Shown here in pieces: positions 22,892-35,348 of a stretch of DNA of 64,000 nucleotides (its first letter is position 1; each line of letters starts with the position of its first letter). Both the position numbers and the translations under genes were made by a program. Source of the stretch: Callorhinus ursinus. Its lineage: Eukaryota; Chordata; Mammalia; Carnivora; Otariidae. The stretch is from positions 10,639,228 through 10,703,227 of the forward strand of contig NW_020312867.1 of the NCBI RefSeq assembly GCF_003265705.1, read 5' to 3'. The notes under the pieces are model-generated. The model was not told the DNA's origin and made no database searches. It saw only the letters and a list, made by a program, of their open reading frames with translations.

Positions 22892-23289
22892 ATCTAACTG
22901 AGGAGATGGGGGCAGTCTGGGCAGCCAGAGATTTATTTCAGGCCTATACCTTGGGTGCCTGCTGGCTGCCCAGCCCTGGGAGGAGGGATTTGAAGGGGAG
23001 GAAGAAGCTGGGGCTGGGGCTCTTTCTATAGACCCTTGTCTCTCCACCCACAGCTCTCTGCTTTGCACAAAGGAGCCAGCTGAGAATTAAATTGTGTGGC
23101 TGGGGCTTTCAGAATTGAGAGCTGAGAGTCAGGGTACCTCAGCTCTGGGAGGGCCCCAGAGAAGAGGGACTGGTGATGGACCAAGGGGACACTGTGAGGG
23201 GAGCGCTGACATGCCTAGGAAAGGCTTGGAGCAAGGGGAGTATCCTGGGTGGAAGAAATCAAGCAGAGCGCAAGAGGCTGGGCCAGGGC

Positions 23290-23515
23290 CCTGGTATACT
23301 CACTGGGTGCCAAGCAGTCGTCTAAAGACTCTGCAAATATTAACCCCTTTCATCCTCTTAACAGCTCTATAAGGTAGGCCTTATTCCCATTTTACAGATG
23401 GGAAGACTGAGGCACAGTCATATAACTCAGTAGAGACAGAGTGAGGATTTGAACCCAGGGAACCTGACTCCAGGCTCTGTGCCTTAAACCACTCCACTCT
23501 GCCACTTCTCCCATG
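23290..23515 (-). mobile_element. MIR SINE, near full length
   Basis: Reverse MIR: TTTACAGATGGGAAGACTGAGG, GATTTGAACCCAGGGAACC, then CACTCCACTCTGCCAC. Confidence 0.88.
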
Positions 23516-25044
23516 CCGCTCAGATCTGCACCAGCTGAAGGCTTCTTAACAAACAAGGGCTTTTTCCTGACTCCCAGAGGTGCCTGGCCTTGGGGACTGG
23601 GGAGATAGGAAAGAAGTCATACTTTCTAAGGTAGAAGGGGTCCTCACTCAGAGTGGGCAGCTGAGGTTCTCTGCTTCATGCCCCCTTTTTTCCAGGAGGG
23701 GCTCCAGGCCCAGGCCAAGTAGTTGGGTGTCATGCAGACTGTGATTTTGGGGTGCTGGGGAGGTCAAGTGCAAAAACAGCTCCCTGCTTGGGATGCCATT
23801 AGAATGTCAACTCTGTGGGTTTAGCATTGCCCATTGCCCTCTTCATCTGCCTCTGGAGAGCTCAAGAGGTCAGGTAGGGGAATCTGCAGATAACCTGTTT
23901 CGGATTACTTTTAGAATGTTGTCAGGTGGAGCTTCAGACTTGGCCTTGGGGAGTGTGGATGGAGGTTTGAGCAGAGCTGGGGCCACAGAGAAGTGAGACC
24001 TGAATAGAGCTTAATCCACATCACTACCGGTCCTGTCCTCACGTCTTTTTGTCTGTCTGTCTGTCAGTGGGACTGGAGAGACTTTTTCCTTGCCCCCCAG
24101 AGGTTGTGGAAGCTGGGAACTCCTAGAGGTTACATGCTTGGGTGCCTTCTTGCAGACCCAGCATAAAGGAGGGAGGATTTCCCACGAGGTGCCAGCCTCG
24201 TGGAACTGGGCCAGGAAGGAGGGAGGCGGGTGGAGGGTGTGGCAGCCCTGTCCTTCGAGGCTTTCCTGTTTGGTCATGAGGATGCCGCTGGGCAGGTGAC
24301 TTGGCTTCCCTGGGGCCTGGCCAGCTAGCCAAACAAGGGTTGCTGACCATATAGGGATGGAGTCTCTTTGCTTCAAATTCTGAGCCCCACAGACGAAGAG
24401 ATCTGCTCCTCTATCTCAGCAGATCCTGCCAGCCCCACCACCCCCCCCAGAAAAGAGGGAGGAAGAGTTGGTGGCATTCTTTTCATTTTGGGAAACTGAG
24501 GCACAGGGTAAGCACATCGCCGCCAGAAGCTCACCAGGCCCATGGTTCTTGGGAGTGCCCCTTTTCTGGCAGGGAGACTTGTCCACACTGAGTCCCTGCC
24601 TGCTGAGTTGAGGTGAAGACAGTGGCAGAGCCCAGGGCTGGCAGGCTGGAGCCAAGGGTGGACTTGCCCCTCAGCTGGACCTTGTTACCTGTGGTCAGCA
24701 CCTGTGCCCCAGTCTGGTGCTCAGAGCCACTGGGAACACAAGATAAGATCTCCACTCTGCAGGAAATGAGTGAGCCATGCCAGATGTGATATAAGGAGGT
24801 ATAGTTCCACCAGCTTCCTGGAGGAGGTGATGCTTTAGAGGGTCCTGAAATCCTGGGCAGTGTTAGCCAACAGAGGGGGAGATGGCATTCCCAAGGTGGA
24901 GGGGGAACCCAAGCTTGGAGAACTGGTCAGGGAAGGCCTTAAGTGCCAAGCTGCTGAGTCTAGACTGGATTCCCTAGGCCCTGGGGAGCCGTCGAAAGTT
25001 ATAGGCCTCAGGTGCAATGACTTGATTAGACCAGTGGTCTATAA
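23516..25044. other. Intron 1, no gene recognised
   Basis: Mostly unique-looking sequence; a short MIR-like GAAACTGAGGCACAGGGT trace is at about 24490-24510. Confidence 0.4.
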
Positions 25045-25190
25045 AAGTGCTTCTTAAACTCTAACGCATGGATCTACTTGGGCATCCTGTTAAAATGTAG
25101 CCTGTAATTCAGTGGATCTAGGCCAGGGCCTGAACCTCTGCATCTCTCACATGCTCCCGGATGGTGGAAACCTGCTGGTCTATGGCCATT
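25045..25190 (-). mobile_element. MER5A-type relic
   Basis: Reverse-oriented, degraded MER5 text: TTCTTAAACTCTAACGCATGG, CATCCTGTTAAAATG, ATTCAGTGGATCTAGG. Confidence 0.65.
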
Positions 25191-26062
25191 TTTGTGTAGG
25201 GAGGGTTGAGACTGGGGACTCAGGGCCCAGGCAGGCAGGTACAGGGACAGGTGTAGGTCAGGCGGGACCTAGAACAGGTAGAGGGGACCATCCTGGCTCC
25301 TGTGGGCTGTGTGGTAGGAGACATAGGCGCTGCGTGTGTGGGGCCCTGGGGGAGGGGAATATGCAGGGGTGTGGGATGCAGGGGCCACTCTGCTGGGAGG
25401 TGGGGCTGGGTGGAGGGCCTCTGGGAGTTTGGGTCTCAGACCAGTAACAGAGGCCTGATTTTTCCAGTACCTGACTGTGAGGAACTCTCAAGACCACGAG
25501 AGGGTGCCTTAGGCAATGGCCCCAAGGCAGGGTGACACACGGCCGGCGTATAGGGCACCTTATCTTTGCCGACAGCTGAGCCTGGCCCTGTGGGTAGCCA
25601 ATCTGGGGTGAGCACTCTTCCTCCAGCCAGGGTGGGGCCAAGAAGTTTGGGGAAACAGCTGACTTCAGCCCCAGACATGCTATGCTCTTCTGAAAGTCCC
25701 CAAAGTCACCCCGGCCGCTGAGCTGTCACCCCCAGGGTGTGCAGCGTCCCTCACTCTGGCCTGTGTGAGTCCTTGCAGCTGGTACTGATGGTTACCTGAG
25801 CCGCCGTTGGGGTCTTATCCCACCTGGCCACCTCCTCGCGTATCTGGGTGCTTCTCTCTGCTCTGCCCCTGACTGGGCCGCGACAGGCAAGTGTCTGCTC
25901 CCCTCTGAGGCCCTAGTTTCCTGTAAATTGAAGGACCCTGTGCCCTCCCTGGGGGGTGGGGGTTTGAGGGGTGGAGGGTTACAGGGTTTCCTGGGTGGGG
26001 CCTGGCATCTCAGAACGGCAGCTTCATACGTTTTAATTTTGGTTTAATATTAAAATTCAAGG

Positions 26063-26211
26063 CTAATGATGGAGTAGACATAAGCAGTTTGCTCAAAAGC
26101 ACTGTCCAGCTTGCTTTGGGGATTTCCCAGGCCCCTTGCTGTCTGGGCCCTACGTGGCCTGGTGCGGTGGGAGGAGGGTGGCATCTGAGGGCCCCAGTCA
26201 GATGAGATCCC
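26063..26211 (+). repeat. 149-bp inverted repeat, left arm
   Basis: Pairs with 27294-27442 in opposite orientation; I count 145 of 149 positions identical (97%). Arms begin CTAATGATGGAGTAGAC and end AGATGAGATCCC. Neither arm resembles a repeat family I know, and the flanks outside the arms do not match. Confidence 0.95.
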
Positions 26212-27029
26212 TTCCAGATGCTGGGAGGAGGGGAAGCAGTCACTTCACCCAGAGGGAGGTGGAGAGGACAGACCCTGAGGGCAGTGCCAAGAGGGGCTCT
26301 CAGGCTGAGTTCCCCAAATGTCCCATATATGTCCTAAAAGGATATCCCCCCTGTGATCCCTGCTTGTCTGCCCTGTGCTGTGCCAGGCTGTTCTGAAGAG
26401 GTGGGAAGGGGCAGCATTTCTCAGACTGTTCTGAGGAACCCCAGGGGTTCCAGGGCAGATAAGGGTAGAAACTGGCAAATTCATTCCACCAGCCTACGGG
26501 AGATTCAGAATGCATTTAAGAGAATTAAAGGTTCTGACAAGTCCTGCAGAAAAAAAGAAAGCTTTTAGTGTTTCCTAAACTGATTTGACCATGAAAGTCT
26601 TTTTTGGGGAAGACTGCCTAATAATATGTCCCACTGACCAGGAAAACACCCGGTGGGAAGGGCTGTTGTGGAAAGTTGCTCCTCTGCAAGAGACCACAAG
26701 CCTGGGTGATGGGTGGGCCTGGAAGCACCAGGTAGGGAAAGAAGGATAGACAGGTAGTTTCCTGGAGGAGGTAGGCTCGGTGGGGTGGGTACTATTTGGA
26801 CCATCAGTGGAAGAAAAGGGCACTGCAGAGGGAGGGTTGGTCTGAAAGGGATCTGGGCCCAGAGCCAGCCCTGGCTTCTTGTGGCAACAGCTCTGTGCCG
26901 CTGCACTGGGTGGTTGAGGAAGGGACCTGGGAGGACCCTTGTGGTAGCCAGGCCTGGGTCTTTGTGATCCTGGGACGGCCTCCCCCACCATCTCCTTGCT
27001 CTCCAAGGTCTTCCAGCGTTTCACCTCAG

Positions 27030-27190
27030 AGGGTGGGGTTGTGATCTCTGGGCAAGAAGTTAAGCTGCTCTGTGCCTCAGTTTCTTCATTTGGACTGTGG
27101 GATGATGTGACCTCCCTTGTAGGGCCATTGTGACACTCAAATACTGGTTGGCTGCTCTTTGTGTGACTGACATGGCTATAGGCAGTGTCT
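27030..27190 (+). mobile_element. MIR SINE fragment
   Basis: CTCTGTGCCTCAGTTTCTTC and following text in MIR sense orientation. Confidence 0.7.
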
Positions 27191-27293
27191 CTGGGTTGGG
27201 GGGGTACCCAGGGAAGGGGACAGTTGTCAGGGACATGAAGAGGTACAAAGGCCAGCAGAGAGCATGGTGAGGCCTAAGGTGGGGTTCTCTCTG

Positions 27294-27442
27294 GGGGTCT
27301 CATCTGACTGGGGCCCTCAGATACCACCCTCCTCCCACCCCACCAGGCCACGTAGGGCCCAGACAGCAAGGGGCCTGGGAAATCCCCAAAGCAAGCTGGA
27401 CAGTGCTTTTGGGCAAACTGCTTATGTCTACTCCATCATTAG
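27294..27442 (-). repeat. 149-bp inverted repeat, right arm
   Basis: Reverse complement of 26063-26211 with four mismatches and no indel. The spacer is 1082 bp. Part of the spacer is a MIR (27030-27190). Confidence 0.95.
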
Positions 27443-27619
27443 ACCCGAGGAGTAATCTTCTGTAGAGGGGAAGAAAGAGGGACGGTGAGGGTAGCCCGGA
27501 CCTGCTGCTTAGAGGAGTGGCCGGCAGTGTGGGGAGATTTTGACAGAATGAGATGTCACAGGCTTAGTCTGGGTGTGGGAGTCCGAAGGTCCAGTGGGTG
27601 CACTTAGAAGACGGGGTGC

Positions 27620-27687
27620 CAAGGGCAGGGGGAAGGTGGCAGGGACAGGGTGCTGAGGGCAGGGGGAAGGTGGCAGGGGCCTGCCTT
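27620..27687 (+). repeat. Two-copy 34-bp tandem repeat
   Basis: AGGGCAGGGGGAAGGTGGC occurs at 27622 and 27656, giving a 34-bp period with few differences. Confidence 0.85.
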
Positions 27688-28529
27688 GGGGAGCCATCAA
27701 AGGTCTTTGAGCAGGGTAGTGGTTTGATCAGAACGATGCTTTAGTGCAAAACGTGGCACGGGTGGGCAGAGACGGTGGGGTGGCAGTGCAGGACCCCCCT
27801 TAAAATACATACATTGGGCTTCCTCCAGAATAGCTGTGCCCTTTCCCAGCTCAAAGCACAGGGAGGGGGCAGGTTGCTTATATGACCCTTCTGCTCAGAT
27901 TCTCAGAGCTCTGAGTCCATTTTCCCAAAAGGTTAAGAATCTCCTCCTGTCGCCTTCCAGGAAGGGGTGTTGCCGGTGCGGGAGGGGGAGGGGGAGTCCC
28001 GGGGCCCTGCTCCCTGCCTCTGCCTTTCTGCTCCCCCGTGGCTGGCGGGGACCTTAAGGGAGGCTACCCTGCTTCGCCCCTTGCCACACCTCATTTCCTC
28101 TGAGGTGTGAGGGCTCTTTGTTCGACAGCTCAGGTGGAGGAGACGGGGTGTGGCTGCTCCAGCAGTGACCCAGGAGAGGTTGCTGTCATGGCGCACGCAG
28201 TGACGAAGGCGCTCAGGGTGGCCCCTGGCAGAGGATGCTCCCAAGCGTCCTCACCCAGCCCAGCGCCAGGCTCCTTTCCTCCTTCTTGCTCTCTCTACAT
28301 CAGAGGCTGAGAGGACAGAGGATGAAGAAAAGCATTTAGGTTCAGCCAGAGCAGGGCGGCCTGGTTCCGGGGGAGGAGGGGGGAGTGGAGTACCCCTGCC
28401 TCTCGCTCCGGATTCCTTTATCCTCTAGTTGCTTCTTGGGGGAGGATGTTAAGGAAGGTGTGATTTAAGACCAGGGGAAGAAGCACTGGGAAAGGATTCG
28501 TAATTTTTAGAAAACAGAAGAAAGAACCT

Positions 28530-28710
28530 AGCTACCCTCTGCCAACTTTGTGCCAGGCCCTGGCAGACCCATAGTCCCTGTCCTCTCCACATGGCCCCAC
28601 CCGGCGTGAGCTGTTACCCCATTTCACAGATGGAGACACCGGCAGTGCCAGCAAATGGCATGACTGGGTCTCAAAGCCAGGTTCTCGGACATCTGGTCTG
28701 ATGCCTTTTC
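28530..28710 (-). mobile_element. MIR SINE
   Basis: CCCATTTCACAGATGGAGAC and GGGTCTCAAAGCCAGG in MIR antisense order. Confidence 0.7.
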
Positions 28711-29174
28711 TTGCCCTCACAGCCCCTACAGAGCCTGTCCCCAAACCTGCAACCGTGCCTCCCTACCCACAATCAGACCTCCCGCCCAAGCCAGCCCAGC
28801 CCAGTCCCCCAAACTCCAGACCCCAGGAGGAGGGGCTGACGGGTCCTTCTTTCAGACTGGCCAAAAACAAGACCTCGAGTCAGCTAGATTTTAAGATGAC
28901 TCAAGCAGGAGACACTCAGGATCACCAGTGTGCAGACATCCTTGGGAAAGATTTTTAAATGAGGCTTTTAAATGTTAAACACAGAGATCCCTTTTACTCT
29001 ATTTTTTATTTTAGAAATTTTAAAAATCATTCACAATTAATGGTATGATTAACTTCTGAGTAAATCTGGAAAGGTAACTCAAGAAAAGACAGTGAACCTG
29101 ACTCCTTCCTTGGTTTTACAAAAGAGTAGAACCTGATCTTACTAAGTGAATTCTGGAGCACGTTATGCCAGATG

Positions 29175-29330
29175 GGGAGGTTGTGGAAGCTCTCTGAACC
29201 TCAGTTTTCCCCTTCTGTGGAATGGGGATATCGATGTGACCATCAGCTGATATATTCCGGGGGAAATGCTCAGCGCTGTGCTCTGTACCTCGCATGTGCT
29301 CAGCAAAAGTAGTCATAACCATGATGACAG
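29175..29330 (+). mobile_element. MIR SINE
   Basis: CTCTCTGAACCTCAGTTTTC, then GGAATGGGGATATCGATGTG, in MIR sense order. Confidence 0.7.
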
Positions 29331-30174
29331 AATTTATAAGAACAGATGTTTCTTGATTTCAAAAGCTGGTGAGTTATTAAGCTGGTGAGTCTTTGAACTC
29401 AACAAAAGGACTTGAAGAATATGTTTATTGTCCAAGCTCAGCGTCTTAACTCTGTAGGTGTTTTATGGATTAAATCATGGGCTCAGGGCCCACATGTGCA
29501 TTTTGAAATGAACACCATTGGCTTTCCAGACCGGCTTCCGGCACTGGCGGGGGTGGGGGCGGGGGGTTTCTGCTTCAGGGTTGGACTTTATGGAGAGCCC
29601 TTTATTGGGTGATCCTGTGTTAGGACTCGTTAGGAGAGCACAGTTAAACTGCTCTGAAGTTACCAGGAGCGGGAATGTCTTGGGCCGGCGAGAAAGGTGG
29701 GGACTGTCTAGAGGGAAGTATGAGTGAGTTGCTCTTAGAATTTTCTTTTGTGCAGGCAAAAGCCGTTAGACCCCCATTTCTGTCCCTGGTTATGGAGGAC
29801 AGAACCAAGGGCAAAGGGCTGTGGCCCGGCGCAGTGTCGTGCCTGGCAAGCCTTAAGCGAGCCCTCATGGGGTAGGGAGGCTAGGGTGGCATACAGCGCG
29901 CCCCACCAGCTCCTTGGCTGGGAGGCAGGTGGCCTCCCAGTGGCAGCCCCAGGTTTTGGCAGTGCAGCTGGGCTGAGCCGCCAGGCCCGGGGATGCCTCC
30001 TGCCAGCCCCGAGTGCCTGGCACAATGTGTTCAGTGTCAGTCTGTGGGGAGGGGAAGACAGGAGAAGTGCCAAGCTGAGGGCAGTCCTCAGGCCTGCTGC
30101 CTGGGGAGGCTGAGTGGGAGCCTGAGAACCCAGCGAGCATTGGGCAGAAAGAGATGAGCTCAGTGCTGTCAAGC

Positions 30175-30345
30175 CTTGCTCTGCCCCTCACTCTATCCGG
30201 GTGGCCTCCCTCCCATCTGTGAACCTTTCTGAGCCTGTTTCGTCATCTGTAAAATGGGCAGCAGGGTGTCGTATTAGAAGAGTCAGTGAGTGCCAAGTCC
30301 CCAGCATGGGGCCTGACACACCAAGGGCTCCCTAAATACAAGTTT
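30175..30345 (+). mobile_element. MIR SINE
   Basis: TCGTCATCTGTAAAATGGGC and CATGGGGCCTGACACACCAA in MIR sense order. Confidence 0.75.
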
Positions 30346-30519
30346 GCCATGGAGTGTATCTGGTGGCTGGGTGTTTTGAGGATGTTTTCCTTTTTTTTTT
30401 TTTTTTCTTTTTTCATTTTGGGATCCTGCATGCCACCTTTGCCCTGTGATAAACTCTGGTGAGTGGGGGCTATAGGAGAGGGAGCTTTGCCAGAGGGGGA
30501 CGGAGTCGTGCCAAGCATT

Positions 30520-31060
30520 TCAGGTCCCCACACACACTGCCCGGACCCGGCCGGCCGCCGTCGGGCAGCCCGGCTCTGCCGTCGGGGCTGCGGCGCCTCT
30601 TTGTGGGCAGGGTGTCCCCGGGCGAGGCAGAGCGGGGACCCCGTGGCTCCGGAGAGAGGATGGGCTTGCAGGAGACCTCCCTCCTCCCGGGGCTTGGAGC
30701 CCAAGCACAGACGGGCTTTGTGCAGTCACGAGGGGCCGGCGGGCGGTGGGGGGAACGGTGCCCGGGCTGAGTTTGTCTCCTAGCCTCAGTTCTTGTCAGT
30801 GGTTTTGAAAGAGTCGATGGAAAGTGCTGACAGGGCTGTCCTCCTTCACCCCAGAACTGAGGCTGCTGTGGCTCCTGGCAGGGAGAGGGGAGAAGCCCCG
30901 TGGGGAAGCCACCTCCTTGTCTACCCCCCCAACCCCGTCCCAGGCTTCGAGGGCCCCATCTGCAGAATGGGCGGATCTCTGGGTGCAGGCGGCTCACCCC
31001 GGTCAGGGGCTGCGGGGAGCTGGGATAGCGCCCCCCCCCCCGGGGGGTCACGGCAGCCCT
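30520..31060. promoter_or_regulatory. CpG-rich patch in intron 1
   Basis: A local block of CpG-dense sequence (especially 30535-30780) inside otherwise ordinary intron. It carries no recognised coding exon or repeat. An enhancer, intragenic CpG island or decayed promoter are all possible. Confidence 0.3.
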
Positions 31061-31279
31061 CTCATCCTCTGCACCCCTCCTGCCGGTCACTTCCTCTGCG
31101 CCAGTGTCCCCTTACCAGCCAGACTTCCCTGACCTCCCCGCACAGAGCGGCCGCCTCTCCCCTCACCCTGCTTTTGTGTGGCGGCACTTGTCACTCTTGA
31201 CCTCTTAGAGCCTCTGGGGGGTTGGTGGTGGAGGCTTCTGGCTGTTGCTGCATCCTGAGTACCTGCCGCAGAGGAACCC

Positions 31280-32212
31280 CCACGAATCGTTTTTGTTGCT
31301 GTAGTTGTTCTTACTGTTTCTATTGTGGTAAAAGATACATAACATTAAATTTACCATCCTACCCATTTTTAAGTATACAGTTCAGTGAGGTATTGAGGAT
31401 ATTCATGTTGCTATGCTCCAGAACTTTTCTTCATCTTTCAAAACTGAGACTATTCCCATCAAACACTAGCCCCCCATGTCCCCCGCTCTCCCAGCCTCTG
31501 GCACCTACCACCCTACTTACTGTGTCTTTGGATTTGACCACTCTTGATCCCTCATATAAGTGGAATCATACAATAATTGTCCTTTTGTGACTGGCTTATT
31601 TCACTTTGCATAATGTCCTCAAGGTGCATCCATGTTGTAGGCAGGTGTCAGAACGTCTTTCCTTTTTAAGGCAGAATGATATTCCATTGTATATGTCTAA
31701 TGCATTTTGTTTATCCATCTATCGGTGGACACTTAGCAGGCTTCCAACTTTTGGCTATTTTTGGATAATGCTTCTGTGGACGTGGGTGTCCAACTATGTC
31801 TTTAAGTCCCTGCTTTCAATTCTTTCACATATATACACAGGAGTGGAATTGCTGGATCATATGGTAACTTTATATTTAAATTTTACATTCATTAATTCAT
31901 TTATTTATTTGAGGGGGGAGAGGTGGAGGGAGAGGGAGAGAATCCCAAGCAGACTCTGGGCACTGAGCTTGGAGCCTGACGCCGGGCTCCATCTCAGGAC
32001 CAAAACCAAGAGTCGGCCACTTAACTGAGCCACCCAGGTGCCCCTCTGTCTAATTTTTAAAGGAACTGCCACACTGTCTTCCAAGGCAGCCCTACCATTT
32101 TACATTTCTATCAACAGTGCACAAGGGTTCTAATTTCTCCACATCCTCACCCACCCTTGTTATTTATTATTGATAGTAGCCATCTTAATCGGTGTGGGGA
32201 TAAAACATTTTT
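31280..32212 (-). mobile_element. L1 3' end, antisense, split by a SINE
   Basis: Complement of L1 3'-end text: GATATTCCATTGTATATGTC, GGAGTGGAATTGCTGGATCA, then CCACACTGTCTTCCAAGGCA beyond the SINE at 31885-32045. Confidence 0.8.
31885..32045 (-). mobile_element. Can-SINE, short/older
   Basis: Antisense copy within L1; the head CTGAGCCACCCAGGTGCCCC is at the right, and part of the body is deleted. Confidence 0.87.
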
Positions 32213-32434
32213 TTAAAAAAGATTTTTATTTATTTATTTATTTGACAGAGAGAGACACAGCGAGAGAGGGAACACAGGCAGGGGGAGTGGGAGAGGGAGA
32301 AGCAGGCTCCCTGCCGAGCAGGCTCCCTGCCGAGCAGGCAGCCCGATGCGGGGCCCGATCCCAGGACCCTGGGATCATGACCCAAGCTGAATGGAAGGCA
32401 GACGCTTAATGACTGAGCCACCCAGGCGCCCTGA
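32213..32434 (-). mobile_element. Can-SINE with internal 18-bp tandem duplication
   Basis: Antisense copy with target duplication GGATAAAACATTTTT at 32198-32212 and 32435-32449. GGCTCCCTGCCGAGCA occurs twice in tandem near 32305-32340. Confidence 0.94.
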
Positions 32435-33205
32435 GGATAAAACATTTTTGAAGGAATGAATGAAAATCCATCCCCTGCCTCCTCCTGCCCCCATTTTCAC
32501 CCCTCTCCCCTCAGGTCTCATTTTCTCTCCTACCTTGCTGGTGCGTATCTCCAGCGGCTTCCCCGCTGGCTACACCCTAGGCCTGGAACATGCCGCCAGG
32601 CTTTAAGATGCAGCTAAGACAGCCTCCCCTCCGCTCCCCCCCCCCAGGTCCTGTGCCCACCCAGACTTCTCACTGCTCTTCACCCTGCTCTACGCTGAGT
32701 CTGCAGTGCCCGTGTTGTTTGCCGAGGGACTGTGTGACCCTTCTGGCCCTTTCTCTGGAGGGCTGGGGTGCTGCCCGAGGAGCCTGGTGCCTTCTGGGGA
32801 GCCAGGGCCCTCCTGCCCCTTCTCCTGGGTGCTCCCGTGGGGACAAGCTTATGTGTGTGGCTGCGTCACTTGGGGAAGCCGCGGGGTGCCCTGCACGCCT
32901 GCCGAGTGGCTCAGGTGGTGGCTGCCACGGCTGCGGAGGAAGGTCAGGTGAGTGTGGCCACGTGGCTCCCGGGCCTGGAGCTTGGAGGATGAGTCGTGGA
33001 GGGGGTGGGAAGGGTGGTGTTCAGAGTTGATCTTGGAAACAGTGCCTCTGAGCCTTTGCCCTTCCCCCGCCGGAGCTCACTTCTCAGGACTCTCCTGGAA
33101 ATCTTCTCTGACTCCTCTCCCTGCCCTCATTAGGTGCTTGTCCCATCTTCTCCCCCGGTCCCTGTGATGGCTGTTATCACATCCCTGTTGTACCTTCTCT
33201 CTTTA

Positions 33206-33412
33206 TTTATTTTTAAAGGTTTTATTTATTTATTTGACAGAAACACAGCGAGAGAGGGAACACAAGCAGGGGGAGTGGGAGAGGGAGAAGCTGGCTCCCC
33301 ACCGAGCAGGGAGCCCGATGCGGGGCTCGATGCGGGGCTCGATCCCAGGACCCTGGGATCATGACCTGAGCCAAAGGCAGACGCTTAACGACTGAGCCAC
33401 CCAGGCGACCCA
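33206..33412 (-). mobile_element. Can-SINE with internal 14-bp tandem duplication
   Basis: Antisense copy with duplication TACCTTCTCTCTTTA at 33191-33205 and 33413-33427. GATGCGGGGCTC is repeated in tandem near 33318-33343. Confidence 0.94.
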
Positions 33413-33894
33413 TACCTTCTCTCTTTAATCCATTGCTGTGTCCTCCCCTGGGGCTAATGCAGTGCCAGGCGGGGCCGCGTCTTCGGGGGAGGCAAAACAT
33501 ATAAATCTCTCTGAAGACATCTGAGGGGGAGCCTAGGACCCATGAGAGAGCAGAGCAGATATGATGGCAATCACCATTTGACAGGCAAGAAAATAAAGTC
33601 TTCCGCAGGATCGCTGCGAGCCAAACGCCGTCCTGCACGCTGGGTCCTCTCTAAGGGAGCAGTCCTCATGGGCAGAGGTTGGACTTGTCTGGCCTGCGGT
33701 GCACTAGAGGCGTGGGGCTGGCATTGCAGGGAAGCAGGGGAGGGGAGGTAGAGGGAGACCCTCAGCCCAAGCTGGGGGAGGGAGTGGATCTTGGGCACTG
33801 CTTGGCCTTGCTGTTCTTTCTGCCTCCTCGTCCTGCACAGGCAGACCCTGGATGTTCCGGGCTGGCCTGGAGTCTGCGTTGGGAGCCTGCTCTA

Positions 33895-34065
33895 GAGTGG
33901 TAGTTCTCAGCCTTGGCTATATGTAGCATCATATAGGGCCCTTACAATGCTCAGTCCCATCCCACAGAGTCTTATATAAATGACCCAGCATGGGGGCTGG
34001 GTATTGGTCATTTGTAAAAATCTCCAGGTGAGCCTAATGCACTGGTTGGGAAAAGAGTTCCTGTC
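33895..34065. mobile_element. MER5-type relic
   Basis: GTGGTAGTTCTCAGCCTTGG and AAAATCTCCAGGTGAGCCTA are MER5-like ends around a degraded centre. Confidence 0.65.
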
Positions 34066-34221
34066 TCCTGGGCTTGTAGGTCGTAGGACCTGGGCCAGCC
34101 TCTCTTTCACTCCAACACAGCCCTGAATTTCAGAAAGAAAGGGAGTTGGGATCCTGAGTCAAATGGGGAGTCAAATGGGGAGTCCTCACCTTGGGGGTCT
34201 CTGGGGAGACAGAATTGCTGA

Positions 34222-34660
34222 CTGTGTTAGTTACCTATTGCTGCATAACAAACGACCCCAAACTATAGTAGCTTAAAGCAGCTACTTATTGTCCTCAGTT
34301 TCCGTGGGTCAGGCATTTGGGAGCAGTCTAGAGGTGGGTGTTCCTGGCTTGAGGTCTCAGGAGGTTGAGACAAGATGTCAGCTGGGGCTGCACTCACTGG
34401 AAGGCTTGACTGGGGCTGGAGGATCTGCTTCCTGGCGGTTCACTCACAGCTTGGCAAGATGGTTTGGCTGTTGGTAGGACTCAGTCTGTTGCATCATGGG
34501 CCTCTTGATAGGCTTTCTGGAGTGTCCTCACAAGGTGGTGACTGGCTTCTCCTCTGGTAAGCAGTCCAAGAGAGTTTTCTGACCCAGTTTCAGAAGTCAT
34601 GCTCTGTCACCTCTATGATATCCTCTTGGTACACAGGTCAGCATGGGAGGAGACTACGTT
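34222..34660. mobile_element. LTR relic, family A copy 2 (ERVL-like)
   Basis: GTTACCTATTGCTGCATAAC, GTTTCCGTGGGTCAGGCATT and GGCTTGACTGGGGCTGGAGG; same family and orientation as 14866 and 46349. Confidence 0.6.
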
Positions 34661-35059
34661 AGGGCTTACAAGTAGTAGGAGACAAGGGTCATTGAGGGCC
34701 ATCTTGGAGGCTGGTGACCACATGGATTGTCTTTTTGTTGCACTTTCAGCCTCTCAGGCCTTGCCTGGGAGGTCCAAACATCCCCAGTAAGTGGGGTGGC
34801 CCTTCTCTCCTAATGCTCTGTTCCTCTCCTGTCATCAGACTGTGGCAGTATCACTGTGGGGTGGGGCGGTTCTCTCTGGAGGTCTTGCTCTGAAGTCATC
34901 TTGCAGGAGGGTCTGTGATTTCTCTACTGGCTCAACTTCCCCCATCTCTACCACATTTGGTCTCCTGGCCCAGACCACCCTCCCCAGCCCCTCCCCCACT
35001 CCTGTGACCCTGACCAGCATGCACTTGGGCCTTTAGGAAAACAAACATAAGAACTATGG

Positions 35060-35215
35060 CTGCTACGTGCCTGGCTCTGGGCTAAGTATTTTGCACTGTC
35101 ACACTCAGCTCCGTGAGGCAGGCACACTTTATCCCCATTCTACTGATGAAGGTACTGAGGCTTAGAGGTCACTCATCTGATTAGTGGTAAAGATTCAAAC
35201 CACTGGTATTAAAAA
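35060..35215 (-). mobile_element. MIR SINE
   Basis: ATCCCCATTCTACTGATGAA, then AAGATTCAAACC, in antisense MIR order. Confidence 0.65.
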
Positions 35216-35348
35216 ACAAGTGATCTGATCCCAGGGAGGGCCTGTATGAAAACCATGGTGCTATAGCATGTCCTCAAAGGAGGGACTATTTATCAAGCTA
35301 GATCATCAAGTGAACCATAAGGAAGTATATTTTTGTGATTGTGTGTGT

